Assembly: GCA_027037025.1 (NCBI GenBank)
Contig: JALWBS010000005.1
Coordinates: forward strand, 1-48,610
DNA length: 48,610 nt
Source of the DNA: Desulfurococcales archaeon
Lineage (GTDB): Archaea; Thermoproteota; Thermoprotei_A; Sulfolobales; Ignisphaeraceae
Direction: 5' to 3'
This document shows positions 25,587 to 34,189 of the stretch, piece by piece (the stretch's first letter is position 1; the number at the start of each line of letters is the position of its first letter). The notes beneath the pieces were generated by a model. It saw only the letters and a program-made list of their open reading frames with translations. It was not told the origin of the DNA and ran no database searches. A program made the position numbers and the translations under genes.

Positions 25587-25865
25587 CTACAGCATGTCGT
25601 GGATTACGTACACGGCAAACGATATCAGTACATCCACGATCCTTCGCAGGGTGTCCATTGTCCACTCCGACATGTCCCAGCTAATGTCTTCTGGAATGGG
25701 TCTTCCACACGCTTTCACGACCTTTAGGAAGGTGTATGCCAAAGCCATTCTCTTGGTTATTGGCTGGGTCTCGTCGAGTATCGTTGGGGCTATCTCTCTG
25801 AGTATGAGCAGGGCTATGTATGGTCGAAGAGATCTTCCGCTAGGTATGTAGAGGTCTAGGCTCAT
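25587..25865 (-). CDS. Small unknown helical protein
   Basis: 92 residues. Its ATG shares one base with the stop of the upstream membrane protein (TAATG). Helical with a hydrophobic C-terminus (IVDVLISFAVYVIHDML). Function unknown; part of the 27173-25587 minus-strand group. Confidence 0.6.
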   Translation of the reverse strand: MSLDLYIPSGRSLRPYIALLILREIAPTILDETQPITKRMALAYTFLKVVKACGRPIPEDISWDMSEWTMDTLRRIVDVLISFAVYVIHDML

Positions 25866-26302
25866 TACACTCCCACGCTGACACCTACTAAACTAAGGAT
25901 TTTCTTCGTTACGTAGTACCACAGGGTGAACTGTAGAAACGCTCCGATGAAATAGAGCGGTGGTAGTAGGTATGCGCAGCTCGGCGGCACGATCTTGGAT
26001 ATCACGATGACTATGTTTATGAATCCCGTTAGTAGCGTGTATAGAAACTGTAGTAGTGCTGTTACCGCGGCTATCGCCACCTTTGTCCATGCTATCACCC
26101 CGGCTGTGGGGGACGAGGGGTATTGGGATACTATCGACCGTGTAACGTTTATGAAGTACGACGTTGGTAGCATGAGCGTCTCGATCTCTTTGGGAACCTC
26201 GATTCCGGAGGATAGGTAGGCGAGGGCTATTATGGTTATGAGTATGGAGAACATGAACGCGAAGGCAAATGCCGCGGACGCAATCGAGTCTAGACTAATC
26301 AT
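25865..26302 (-). CDS. Membrane protein, about three TM
   Basis: 145 residues with hydrophobic segments near 8-32, 70-98 and 108-130. It begins 14 bases after the end of the previous gene. Probably an envelope or membrane-remodelling protein; no family recognised. Confidence 0.65.
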   Translation of the reverse strand: MISLDSIASAAFAFAFMFSILITIIALAYLSSGIEVPKEIETLMLPTSYFINVTRSIVSQYPSSPTAGVIAWTKVAIAAVTALLQFLYTLLTGFINIVIVISKIVPPSCAYLLPPLYFIGAFLQFTLWYYVTKKILSLVGVSVGV

Positions 26303-26316
26303 CTTCTCTCCTATGC

Positions 26317-27015
26317 TTAGATGGGTAGTGCGATTTTCAGCTCGTGGAGCTCGTAACTCATGACTCCCTTGGTGATGAGCTCGTTCTTGAGCTTGCGGAT
26401 CTCGTCGAGAGCCTCGCCTAGGTTACCGAACTTCTTTTTCCACCCTATCAAAACACCGTTTTCGTATATCGGTTTCCAACCCTCTCTCCTCAGCACCGAC
26501 GATGGTACTGGGTGCGCTGTGAAGCACACCACGGTGTTGTCTCCATCGAGTGCGAATATAGCGGTTCTCCTAGGTATCGAGGTTGCTAGCACGCCCAGCG
26601 GCACGCCCTCGGTCATTCCTAGGTCGCTCGCGGCTATGCCAAACGATACGTAGCTGAAGAACATAGCCTCGCCCAGCTTGTTCCATGGATACACCCTAAC
26701 CCTTAGATCCCCGCCTTCCTTCACAGCCGTTTCAGCTGGGTAGCTATACCTGCTCCAGTACTGCGGCTCGTACCACTTCTCCGGATCGAAAGTCAATCCG
26801 AACCTCAAGCCGTAGAGACCTAGGTGAGTGACCTCGGCGAGCTCGTAAAGAGCTCTCTCAAGACTCATCTCCTCGCCGCGGTGCTCCTCAACCCATTTCT
26901 CAACCGCTTCAACCATTTTCTTCAGCCTAGACTTGGAGGCAAACACCTTGATAACTCCGAAGGGGTAGCCCCGCTGGATCATGTGTCGAAAGAGCCTTCC
27001 GTGCACGATCACCAT
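26317..27015 (-). CDS. Unknown 232-residue protein
   Basis: Soluble alpha/beta protein rich in aromatic residues (EKWYEPQYWSRYSYP). The ATG at 27015 lies within the end of the small upstream gene and follows GGTGAAAAT, so translation is coupled. No motif was recognised. Confidence 0.7.
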   Translation of the reverse strand: MVIVHGRLFRHMIQRGYPFGVIKVFASKSRLKKMVEAVEKWVEEHRGEEMSLERALYELAEVTHLGLYGLRFGLTFDPEKWYEPQYWSRYSYPAETAVKEGGDLRVRVYPWNKLGEAMFFSYVSFGIAASDLGMTEGVPLGVLATSIPRRTAIFALDGDNTVVCFTAHPVPSSVLRREGWKPIYENGVLIGWKKKFGNLGEALDEIRKLKNELITKGVMSYELHELKIALPI

Positions 27016-27173
27016 ATTTTCACCGTCTTGATCTTTCCATCCCTATCCCTATACACGATTATTCCCTTGGACGTGTCGATCGATATAACATCCTTCTTGC
27101 TTATCCTCTTACCGTCTGGTAGGACAACCTCGTCGCTCCTAACATCTATCTCCGGAACGACGACCAGCTTCAT
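27009..27173 (-). CDS. 54-residue unknown protein
   Basis: A short gene starting at ATG 27173 after GGTGAGAGA and ending in TGA at 27009-27011, overlapping the next ATG. Composition is beta-rich and charged (MKLVVVPEIDVRSDEVVLP ... KTVKIW), like a small SH3-like barrel. The ribosome binding site, the coupled overlap and the protein-like composition support it despite its size. Confidence 0.65.
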   Translation of the reverse strand: MKLVVVPEIDVRSDEVVLPDGKRISKKDVISIDTSKGIIVYRDRDGKIKTVKIW

Positions 27174-27210
27174 TCTCTCACCGTAGATCGAACTGTGTCT
27201 CTAAATGAAA

Positions 27211-27222
27211 GGTTTTATTTAG
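27211..27222 (+). promoter_or_regulatory. Strong box A of the gene at 27255
   Basis: GGTTTTATTTAG, 33-44 bases upstream of the ATG, with a GAGGTG site between. It stands alone on the plus strand before a single gene. Confidence 0.5.
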
Positions 27223-27254
27223 CGCTGTGTGATGAACAAGTGAGGTGTGCATGA

Positions 27255-27788
27255 ATGGTTTACCAAAGGAAGTTCCTAACGGATATCGTGAACATACTCA
27301 AGGCTAAGTACGGGGTAACCGAGGATACGATGCACTATGTTAAGAGCTTTGCTGCTAAGCTAATGACTGAGATAACTAAGGAGATACTATTCGATATGAT
27401 GCCTAGACTAAGGGAGGAGGGTAGACCGGGAGAGTTCTGGATACTCGGTCTAAAGGCTATCCTACCGATATACTGGTACTGCATCGAGAGGATTCCGAAG
27501 GAGAAGCTCGCCGAGTGGGCTAACGAGTACGTGAAAGAGGGTATTGTGCCTAGGGAGGCTGTCGAGACGCTGAAATCCATGGTCGAGGAATACATACTGA
27601 ATCCAGAGAAGTTCGTTGAGCTTCCAGAGCTCAAGCAGAAGAAGGCTGCTACCGGTCTATACAGATTGCTACAGTTCGGAGCGGCTACGGGCTACCACGT
27701 AGCTTCGAAGTTCGCTAACGCGATTAGGGCTATTGCCGAGAGAGTAGGTGTCGTAACATCTAAGACGCCTGCTACTGCCCCAGCCTAA
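27255..27788 (+). CDS. Helical protein, candidate abundant virion protein
   Basis: 177 residues from ATG 27255 (GGTG seven bases upstream). Almost entirely helical: four or five amphipathic helices (IVNILKAKYGV, FAAKLMTEITKEILFDMMPRL, GLYRLLQFGAATGYHVASKF), then a short T/P/A tail. It has its own consensus promoter and terminator and stands alone in the middle of the minus-strand virion block. Four-helix-type coat proteins exist in some tailed spindle viruses; the assignment here is a guess from layout and fold. Confidence 0.6.
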   Translation: MVYQRKFLTDIVNILKAKYGVTEDTMHYVKSFAAKLMTEITKEILFDMMPRLREEGRPGEFWILGLKAILPIYWYCIERIPKEKLAEWANEYVKEGIVPREAVETLKSMVEEYILNPEKFVELPELKQKKAATGLYRLLQFGAATGYHVASKFANAIRAIAERVGVVTSKTPATAPA

Positions 27789-27804
27789 GTTTCTGTGCTT
27801 CAAC

Positions 27805-27829
27805 TCGTTTTATAGACAACTCCTTTTTA
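27805..27829. terminator. T-run region between convergent genes
   Basis: The plus strand has CGTTTTATAG and CTCCTTTTTACTT after the 27255 gene, the T-run signals used for archaeal termination. Confidence 0.4.
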
Positions 27830-27831
27830 CT

Positions 27832-28518
27832 TCATCTCGTGAAGAACAGCATCATTATTCCTACGATTATGGCTATCGTCGATACGAATAGGCTGTTCGG
27901 CACCTCGAATCCTAGGTATGCGAATGCTGGTATCAGCGCTCCGTAGAGTATCAACCCTAGTGCGCACATCTTCACGCTTCCCCTCATGGCTAACCCTATT
28001 AGTATCGCTATCGGTAGCAAGGATATGAGCATCCTTATCTGAGCCGGTATATACGGTGTGAAAGGTATTTTCGGAACCTCTTCGTCTGCGAGCACCTCCC
28101 CGTTTCTTGCGTTCACCACCTTTACGCGCACAACCATGTAGGTACCAACGTCGAGATCTGCGTAGGCTCGGCAAAATCCGTAGCTCGGGAAGCAGATGGC
28201 TTGGAGATCCGTGAACGAAACCACTTGTTGCTGAGAGGTGTTCGGGTCGTACACGATCACGGTTGTTGGTATGCACTCCTCGCTGTAGTTAGACGTTGAA
28301 AATACGCAGAAGTACACGACTCTGAGAATAGACGAGTTGAGCCAGCCAACTCTTATCGTCGTAGCGTTGAAGTGGAGGACAACGGCTTGCCTAAAAGCTA
28401 CGTAGATCGTGCTGTTGGTTATGGTCACGGTCACGACCTGCGCGTAGACAAAGAGCGTGGCGAGCACGAGCGTCGCGGCAATCACTAGCAGTAGCGGAGC
28501 TAGCCGTACAGCCTCCAA
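27832..28518 (-). CDS. Secreted/anchored membrane protein
   Basis: About 228 residues from TTG 28518, overlapping the lectin-like glycoprotein gene by 19 bases. The N-terminus is a signal-like segment (LAPLLLVIAATLVLATLFVYAQ), then a beta-rich domain with several NxS/T sites and cysteines (about 25-140). Three hydrophobic segments close the protein (near 155-175, 180-198 and 205-226). Probably a virion surface protein working with the two glycoproteins upstream. Confidence 0.65.
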   Translation of the reverse strand: MEAVRLAPLLLVIAATLVLATLFVYAQVVTVTITNSTIYVAFRQAVVLHFNATTIRVGWLNSSILRVVYFCVFSTSNYSEECIPTTVIVYDPNTSQQQVVSFTDLQAICFPSYGFCRAYADLDVGTYMVVRVKVVNARNGEVLADEEVPKIPFTPYIPAQIRMLISLLPIAILIGLAMRGSVKMCALGLILYGALIPAFAYLGFEVPNSLFVSTIAIIVGIMMLFFTR

Positions 28519-31037
28519 AGCGTTATCCCCACAACGAACAGTATCGTGAACAAGACTAAAAATCCGAGTCCGAACCAAATCAAAGAGATTACGAGCATGA
28601 GCGCGGAGCTCACCGCAAGAGCTTTGTACCAAGGCTCTATCCTTGCATAGACAATGAATATCGCTAGGTATATGGCCAGCACAATTAAGCCCTCCGGACT
28701 GAAGAGCGATGGTTTTGAGAGTCTGAATATCGAGATCGCTACGGGTGACAACGTGATGTTTAGCGGGGACGTGTACGTTAGCGGAGGCGGTGTTATGGTC
28801 GTTGTCGTGGTTGGTGGTGGGGGAGGTGTGTATTTCTCTACGAATATGCATGGATCTATCCAATCCGTTGGGTAGGTGTAGCTATATATAGACGTGGAGT
28901 TTCCTATGATGCCCACGTGCGCAACTATCATTAGATCGACGTAGTAGGGATACCCACCGAATACATAGGCTGTGTCTAGGTTCGTCACTGGATCGCTATC
29001 TACGTACCTAGCCTCTCCGAGGAGCTTGTTACCAACGTCGTTCAGAACCGATGCCGATACATACGCTTTTCCGTTTCTGTAGCAAATCTCTAGCCTAGCT
29101 TGGTACCACATCTTCACCGGGTTGATTCCGAGGTTCGTGCTAGCAACGAGTGCACCGCCGTAGTTGCTCCTCTTATCGATGCCCACAATGGGAGGAGATC
29201 CGTGACCCACGGCGATTCCGTAGCCGTACCCGCTCGAATTCACCAATCCTATCCTATCGAAGTACGCTGTCGATGTTACGTTCCTCTCCATCCACGCAAT
29301 CATTTCGTAGCAACCGACGGGCGGCAAAGTGTTTCCAAGGCTCTTAACGCCTCCGTTAGGATCTGGATATTGGTCTTTCTTCAGCGAGAACTCTCCTTCG
29401 AACGCGGTTTCATTGCTCTGCTCAACTACTCCAGATCCGTGCTGTGTCCAGCCGCTCCAAGTCTCGAACGTGTCTATCAATCCTCCGTAGCTCGACGAGA
29501 AGTTTATCACTACGGTCGAAGAGTTGCCGCTCACGTTCATCCATACGTAGTACACGCCGCTGTAGCTAATCGTAGCGTTGAAGAGTAGCAACGGTTTGTG
29601 AACCTCTACGAAGCCCGGTACGTATAGTGGCATGCCTACCCCGACGATTCCTCCCGTAGCGTTGAGGAGGTATATCGGCGCGCTGAAGTTCTTTGCTTCT
29701 TCGAGCGAGAGTATGTCGTTGTATACCTCCGAAGGGATCTCTACCGTGAACAAGCCCTGTGCTTCGGTAGCGTTGAGATCGATGATTATCGGTAGCTCGT
29801 ATACACCAACGTTCTTCGTCTTAAGCGATCCGTAGTACACGAATAGGTAGTGATAACCAGCGGTTACGTTGCTCGGCACATAGAATGCGACCACAAGCGT
29901 GTAGTTGGGAAAGACGTAGACCGCTCCATCGATGTGCATATCGTCTAGTGCTAGCCACACCGATCCGTTGCCCTCGATATCCTTCGCGTAGCCTGTTCTT
30001 ACGACAACCATTTGCCAACCGCTACTCTTTATCAACACGAGTATTGGGAAGCGGTAACGATACGACGTGTTCAGCCATGGAAACCTATCCGGCGCTAGAA
30101 TAACCGTGCCGTTAGGATAGCTAATTAGGTAGCACGCGTTTGGAGCGAGTGCGTAGTAGCTAGGAGATACGCTGTAGTTCAGCTGGTTGAAGCTTCCTCG
30201 CGTTGTTGAAACCGATTGCTTTATCGAGTAGCTAAACACGTTGAAGCTACCGATCGTATGCGACGTGCTTTGGATGAACGAGATCGATAAAACGTTGAAG
30301 CTACCCTTAGACGATGAGAAGCTAGGTACTATGGATATGGTGGTGTTTTGAATTACTAGAGGCATCGAAACGCTGTTCTGAACCGTGAAGTACCGAACCT
30401 CGAATTCATCAGCGGATCCACTAGTAGCTCCAGAGATAAACACGCCGTAGCCGTAGATCGTCAGCGAGCCGCTGTAGCTCAAAACAAGTTCTCCATCTAC
30501 GTACACCTCCACCGAGGTGTTAGACACTATAATCGTGCAGTTGTGCCACGTATTGGGTGTGAACGCGAAGGAGACGCTCGTGTTGTACACCACGTGCTTC
30601 GAAACCGATGCGTTTATCAACGCTATGTGGGGAGCCGACGGATCAAACGAGTTCTGATACTCATCGAACTCGATGCCCCACGCAGGAGAGTTACCGAAGC
30701 CCAGCTGACCACCTCCTAACCCAGATAGCGAAGGTAGCTTAGCTAGATCGGCGAAGAAACCAATTACAAAACCATCGGCTCTCTGACCATCAGTATCAAC
30801 GATTCTGTACTGAAACGAAATAACGAAACTACTGTTCTCCGGCAACCATATAAACGGAATAGCTCTACCAACGCTCCACGCACGCTCGTAGGTCAACGTA
30901 ATAGCATCGTCAGCCGGAACATACCTAGCATCGCCCTCCAACCACCAACCACTAAACGAAAACCAGCTACTACTAGCAAGCAAGCTAAGTACAGCAATAG
31001 ATAGCAACACGACGGAGAGAACAAAGAACTTACGCAT
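28500..31037 (-). CDS. Large surface glycoprotein with lectin-like and DUF2341-like domains
   Basis: 845 residues. A signal peptide (MRKFFVLSVVLLSIAVLSLL) precedes an L-type-lectin-like beta sandwich (about 25-225) with the family hallmarks DGFVIGFFAD, GIEFDEYQN, VYVDG and YGYGVFISGATSGSADEFEV. Three short repeats containing GSFN follow (near 245-300). Then comes a DUF2341-like domain (about 325-410, YRFPILVLI ... VPSNVTAGYHYLFVYYGS) and another lectin/LamG-like sandwich (FETWSGW ... FDRIGLV). A PPPPPTTTTT linker and C-terminal membrane segments end it. Many N-glycosylation sites. Likely a host-binding spike of the virion. Confidence 0.75.
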   Translation of the reverse strand: MRKFFVLSVVLLSIAVLSLLASSSWFSFSGWWLEGDARYVPADDAITLTYERAWSVGRAIPFIWLPENSSFVISFQYRIVDTDGQRADGFVIGFFADLAKLPSLSGLGGGQLGFGNSPAWGIEFDEYQNSFDPSAPHIALINASVSKHVVYNTSVSFAFTPNTWHNCTIIVSNTSVEVYVDGELVLSYSGSLTIYGYGVFISGATSGSADEFEVRYFTVQNSVSMPLVIQNTTISIVPSFSSSKGSFNVLSISFIQSTSHTIGSFNVFSYSIKQSVSTTRGSFNQLNYSVSPSYYALAPNACYLISYPNGTVILAPDRFPWLNTSYRYRFPILVLIKSSGWQMVVVRTGYAKDIEGNGSVWLALDDMHIDGAVYVFPNYTLVVAFYVPSNVTAGYHYLFVYYGSLKTKNVGVYELPIIIDLNATEAQGLFTVEIPSEVYNDILSLEEAKNFSAPIYLLNATGGIVGVGMPLYVPGFVEVHKPLLLFNATISYSGVYYVWMNVSGNSSTVVINFSSSYGGLIDTFETWSGWTQHGSGVVEQSNETAFEGEFSLKKDQYPDPNGGVKSLGNTLPPVGCYEMIAWMERNVTSTAYFDRIGLVNSSGYGYGIAVGHGSPPIVGIDKRSNYGGALVASTNLGINPVKMWYQARLEICYRNGKAYVSASVLNDVGNKLLGEARYVDSDPVTNLDTAYVFGGYPYYVDLMIVAHVGIIGNSTSIYSYTYPTDWIDPCIFVEKYTPPPPPTTTTTITPPPLTYTSPLNITLSPVAISIFRLSKPSLFSPEGLIVLAIYLAIFIVYARIEPWYKALAVSSALMLVISLIWFGLGFLVLFTILFVVGITLWRLYG

Positions 31038-31038
31038 A

Positions 31039-32133
31039 TCAACCTACCCTAACCTCAACATTCAACTTCATCCACTCACTCCACGACAACACAACAGAGT
31101 TAGAACTAGAAATAGGGCTAACTATAATAAGAAGGGGAGGCGCATAATTCCAAGGTAGCCAGCCACCATTATACCAATAATCTCTAGCTATCGAGATTTC
31201 AATAGCAACAGTTCCAAGCTCTACTTTAGAAGGTGGAGATATCCAGTAGGATATTGATACTGCTGTAGGTGTAGTAGATGTATTGATACTTAGAATATAG
31301 TCTCCACTTATACATGTAGTTGGTAGATTAGATGTTGTTGATGATGCTGAATAGCTAAAGTATGGACAAAAGTGCACAGTTAGCTTAGTGTCATAGAGAT
31401 AAACAACATCGGCAGCAAATGGTTGTCCGATTACACCTAATCCGAATGAGAATATTAAGTGCCAATACGACGTGGTTAGTGGAGGTGTATAAGAGACATT
31501 TATTACGTATTCTATCAACAATGGTGATGCTGGTGAAACATCTATATTAACATTGTCGTAGAGCATAAGAACATCTACTGTTTTTGAGCGTTCTGCTGAG
31601 TGATATGTCATGATATATCCAACCTCGGTTATGGTATAGTTAGATGTAAAGAAGATCAATCCTTTTATTACTGCTATGGCATAGCTATTTGTCTCTGTAA
31701 AGTTCGTTAGTACATTAGATGTGCAAGACAGGGTTTGTACAAGATTAGTTGTAGAATATGGACTTGTACTCGACCCTGTTCCTACACATATCTTTTTTGA
31801 TTGAACATGATATATTTCGTTTAGTTCTTGTCCGCTTGTTGTTATTATCTTACCATTACCTCCTAAAAAGGCAAGCATTAGTTCGTAGAGGTTCTTTGTT
31901 GGTGGGTCTGGATCACTATATACAAGTTCTTTTGTTCCGTTTGGAAGTAGTTTGTATATTCGTAGATCTATGGATATGCTTCTGTTTAGTACCTCCTTAA
32001 CTTTTTTCATTAGCTCGTTACTCTGTTCTGTTGAAGATAGTTTGATTCGTTGCTGTGCTACATGTATGTATGGAATGATGAGTGCTATGATAATCATCGA
32101 TGCGATTGTTATGGATATGATAAGTTTGTGCAT
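31039..32133 (-). CDS. Membrane-anchored surface glycoprotein
   Basis: 364 residues from ATG 32133 after GGTGAAAAA. An N-terminal signal anchor (IISITIASMIIIALIIPYI) is followed by a long beta-rich ectodomain with many NxS/T sites, serine/threonine stretches and four cysteines. The gene is distinctly richer in A+T than its neighbours (plain in 31200-32130), as if recently acquired or fast-evolving. It precedes the lectin-like glycoprotein with one base between them. Likely a host-interaction protein. Confidence 0.65.
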   Translation of the reverse strand: MHKLIISITIASMIIIALIIPYIHVAQQRIKLSSTEQSNELMKKVKEVLNRSISIDLRIYKLLPNGTKELVYSDPDPPTKNLYELMLAFLGGNGKIITTSGQELNEIYHVQSKKICVGTGSSTSPYSTTNLVQTLSCTSNVLTNFTETNSYAIAVIKGLIFFTSNYTITEVGYIMTYHSAERSKTVDVLMLYDNVNIDVSPASPLLIEYVINVSYTPPLTTSYWHLIFSFGLGVIGQPFAADVVYLYDTKLTVHFCPYFSYSASSTTSNLPTTCISGDYILSINTSTTPTAVSISYWISPPSKVELGTVAIEISIARDYWYNGGWLPWNYAPPLLIIVSPISSSNSVVLSWSEWMKLNVEVRVG

Positions 32134-32233
32134 TTTTTCACCAGTGCTAGTTCTACTCAAGAAAATTTCTGTTTTTAGCGATTAGTTTCGTTGTGGTGTC
32201 TGGGTTTTGAATCGCTGTACCTAGTTTGTTTCG

Positions 32234-32875
32234 GTGTTTGGTTTGGATTGCAGGACTCTTAGGGAGCTTGTTAGGGATTTGCTGTGTTCTGCGTATTTCG
32301 AGACTAGGTTTGAGAGGGGTGATCCTAGGACTATTAGTGTTACTGAGGTTACTCAGTGTCTTAGATACTCGTGGTTCGCTAGGAGGGAGCCTAAGTGTAT
32401 TCCGCAGGTCGTAACGTTGTTGCTGGGTGTTGAGGGTCACAAGCTGTTTTTGTCGAAGCTCCAGAGCTATGGCTTCATAACGGAGAAGCTCGTGGCTGAG
32501 AGGAGGGATGGTGTTAAGCTGGTTGGTAGGTGCGATGCTTGGCACCCGGATCTCGACGTGGTTGTGGAGTTCAAGACGTGTAGAAAGGTTCCTCCCGAGC
32601 CCTACGATGACCACGTGTTTCAGGCTAGGATATACGCCGAGCTTCTTAGGGCTAGAAACATATTTATCGTGTACGTCGCTAGGGAGATGCCCTACGACGT
32701 GAAGGTGTTCAGCGTTTCTCCCAAGCATGTGCTGGACAAAGCTTTTGAGAGGGCTAAGATTCTGAGTAGATGCTTGGAGAAAGCCGAGATCCCTCCGAGG
32801 GATCGCGGTAGGTGGTGTAGGTACTGTCCATACAGCTTCGAGTGTGCGAAGTATGGAGATGGACGAAGATCTTAG
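32234..32875 (+). CDS. Cas4-like PD-(D/E)XK nuclease with Fe-S cluster
   Basis: 213 residues. The first cluster cysteine is in SVTEVTQCLRYSWF; the nuclease core shows GRCDAWHPDLDVVVEFKT (D ... E-x-K) and a following QARIYAE; three more cysteines close the protein (RWCRYCPYSFEC). This is the Cas4/RecB-type exonuclease pattern with a 4Fe-4S cluster. GTG 32234 and TTG 32243 are both possible starts; the latter has GGTG upstream. Viral Cas4-like proteins act in DNA replication, recombination or counter-defence. No cas genes or CRISPR array are nearby. Confidence 0.8.
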   Translation: MFGLDCRTLRELVRDLLCSAYFETRFERGDPRTISVTEVTQCLRYSWFARREPKCIPQVVTLLLGVEGHKLFLSKLQSYGFITEKLVAERRDGVKLVGRCDAWHPDLDVVVEFKTCRKVPPEPYDDHVFQARIYAELLRARNIFIVYVAREMPYDVKVFSVSPKHVLDKAFERAKILSRCLEKAEIPPRDRGRWCRYCPYSFECAKYGDGRRS

Positions 32876-33311
32876 GCGCTTCTGTGAGTACCTAGTTCTT
32901 CGAGCGCTGAGCGACGAGAAGGAGTTCGTGGAGGTTATGTGTGCCGTCCTAGTATGCGGCGCGGGATCGAAGAGGTCGTGCAGATCCCTCCACGACTACA
33001 AGAGGTGGCAAAGAGCTACCGCGCTAGCCTCGCTGGGTAGAAGGCTTGTGGAGAGATACGGTATGGATACGATGATCAAGCTACTCAGCTCCATACTCAT
33101 GCTAGAGCCCATAGTTGTTAAAAGAGGTAGGAGCAGGCTGTGCAAGATATGCGGTAGATACCTTAGGAGGGGAGACGGTCACCTAATGGAGAAGCACATG
33201 TCTGCGGTGAAGGAAGCCGTTGATAGGGTTCTCCAGATAGCGCTCGACCCAAGCACCGTGACCCCCAACGCGTGTCTATCGGTGTGCAGATTCCTAGAGC
33301 TAGCTCCCTAG
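32853..33311 (+). CDS. Zinc-finger regulator (paralog family, copy 2)
   Basis: 152 residues from ATG 32853, overlapping the nuclease gene by 23 bases. The N-terminus (LVLRALSDEKEFVEV) aligns with the same place in 2958 and 37048, and residues about 92-116 carry EPIVVKRGRSRLCKICG ... HLMEKH. The HTH of the relatives is replaced by a cysteine-rich stretch (CAVLVCGAGSKRSC), so DNA recognition may differ. Likely regulator; its overlap with the Cas4-like gene suggests co-expression. Confidence 0.65.
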   Translation: MEMDEDLRRFCEYLVLRALSDEKEFVEVMCAVLVCGAGSKRSCRSLHDYKRWQRATALASLGRRLVERYGMDTMIKLLSSILMLEPIVVKRGRSRLCKICGRYLRRGDGHLMEKHMSAVKEAVDRVLQIALDPSTVTPNACLSVCRFLELAP

Positions 33312-34145
33312 CTTAGCGGTTTGCAGACATAGATGAACGATTCTCTCGATGTCTTCCTTGGTGAAGGACTCGATGGGCTTGTTCACCACTGCTAGGAATC
33401 CGTTGGGGTGTAGGAACACCACTTCGTACGCCTCCCTCAGCTTGGATAGGTCTATCCTTGGGTAGAGCGGCGAGAACTGGTTCTTTATAACCGATGTTTG
33501 CCTCGGGTTCCTAGTGTTCGGCGCTATGAGTATATCCGCTCCGCTCACCTCGAACACCACGTTCATCGGAACCTTTCTCGGATCCACCGTGGTTAGCGCA
33601 ACCCTAACGTCGTCGATTGTGAACACCTTCGTCTTCCTGCTCGCCTCGAAGTACGCGTTCACCAAGTTGCTGAAGTTCTCGCCCACCTCCCTAGATGGCT
33701 CGGTGAGCATCGTCGGTATCAAGAGCATTTCCAGCCCAACGGGATCAACGATGCCGAACCTCTCGTCAGCCGCCTTCACCCCGAACCTATCCCTGTAATC
33801 GATGTACTCCAGAAGCTTGCGTAGCCTAGGAACGTTCATCGCCTTCTCGTATAGATCCGGGAACTCTCCCTTCAGCACGAGTATCAGCGAGCACGGCAAG
33901 TCAATTGATTGGTGATGATCGTAGAACACCGCAGGCACACCACCTACGCTACCCTCACCGAGCCTCCCACCAACATCGACGACAATTACCTTCTCCGGCT
34001 TCAGCTCCTCAACAACCCTCTCAAGCTCTCGAAGGTTCCTAACCGTCACAACCCTAGAATCCGGATACTTCCAGAGCAGTAGGGATACAGCTAGGTAGTC
34101 ATCTAGGTGCCTAGGCTTTGGATGTGTAGCTATGAGCACGACCAT
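33300..34145 (-). CDS. MYG1/DHH-like phosphoesterase
   Basis: 281 residues. The N-terminus ATHPKPRHLDDYLAVSLLL and the motif VIVVDVGG followed by FYDHHQS match the metal-binding motifs of the MYG1 (UPF0160)/DHH phosphoesterase group. The rest (DPVGLEMLL, TTVDPRKVP) fits a shortened MYG1 C-terminal domain. Members act as exonucleases or phosphodiesterases on nucleic acids or nucleotides. Box A GTTTTTATTTT is about 30-40 bases upstream of ATG 34145. Its end overlaps the convergent zinc-finger gene by 12 bases. Confidence 0.65.
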   Translation of the reverse strand: MVVLIATHPKPRHLDDYLAVSLLLWKYPDSRVVTVRNLRELERVVEELKPEKVIVVDVGGRLGEGSVGGVPAVFYDHHQSIDLPCSLILVLKGEFPDLYEKAMNVPRLRKLLEYIDYRDRFGVKAADERFGIVDPVGLEMLLIPTMLTEPSREVGENFSNLVNAYFEASRKTKVFTIDDVRVALTTVDPRKVPMNVVFEVSGADILIAPNTRNPRQTSVIKNQFSPLYPRIDLSKLREAYEVVFLHPNGFLAVVNKPIESFTKEDIERIVHLCLQTAKLGS

Positions 34146-34173
34146 GGTTCCACAAGTGGAGATCCGCGGATTG

Positions 34174-34184
34174 AAAATAAAAAC
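34174..34184 (-). promoter_or_regulatory. Box A of the MYG1-like gene
   Basis: GTTTTTATTTT on the minus strand, 29-39 bases upstream of ATG 34145. Confidence 0.5.
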
Positions 34185-34189
34185 TTTGA

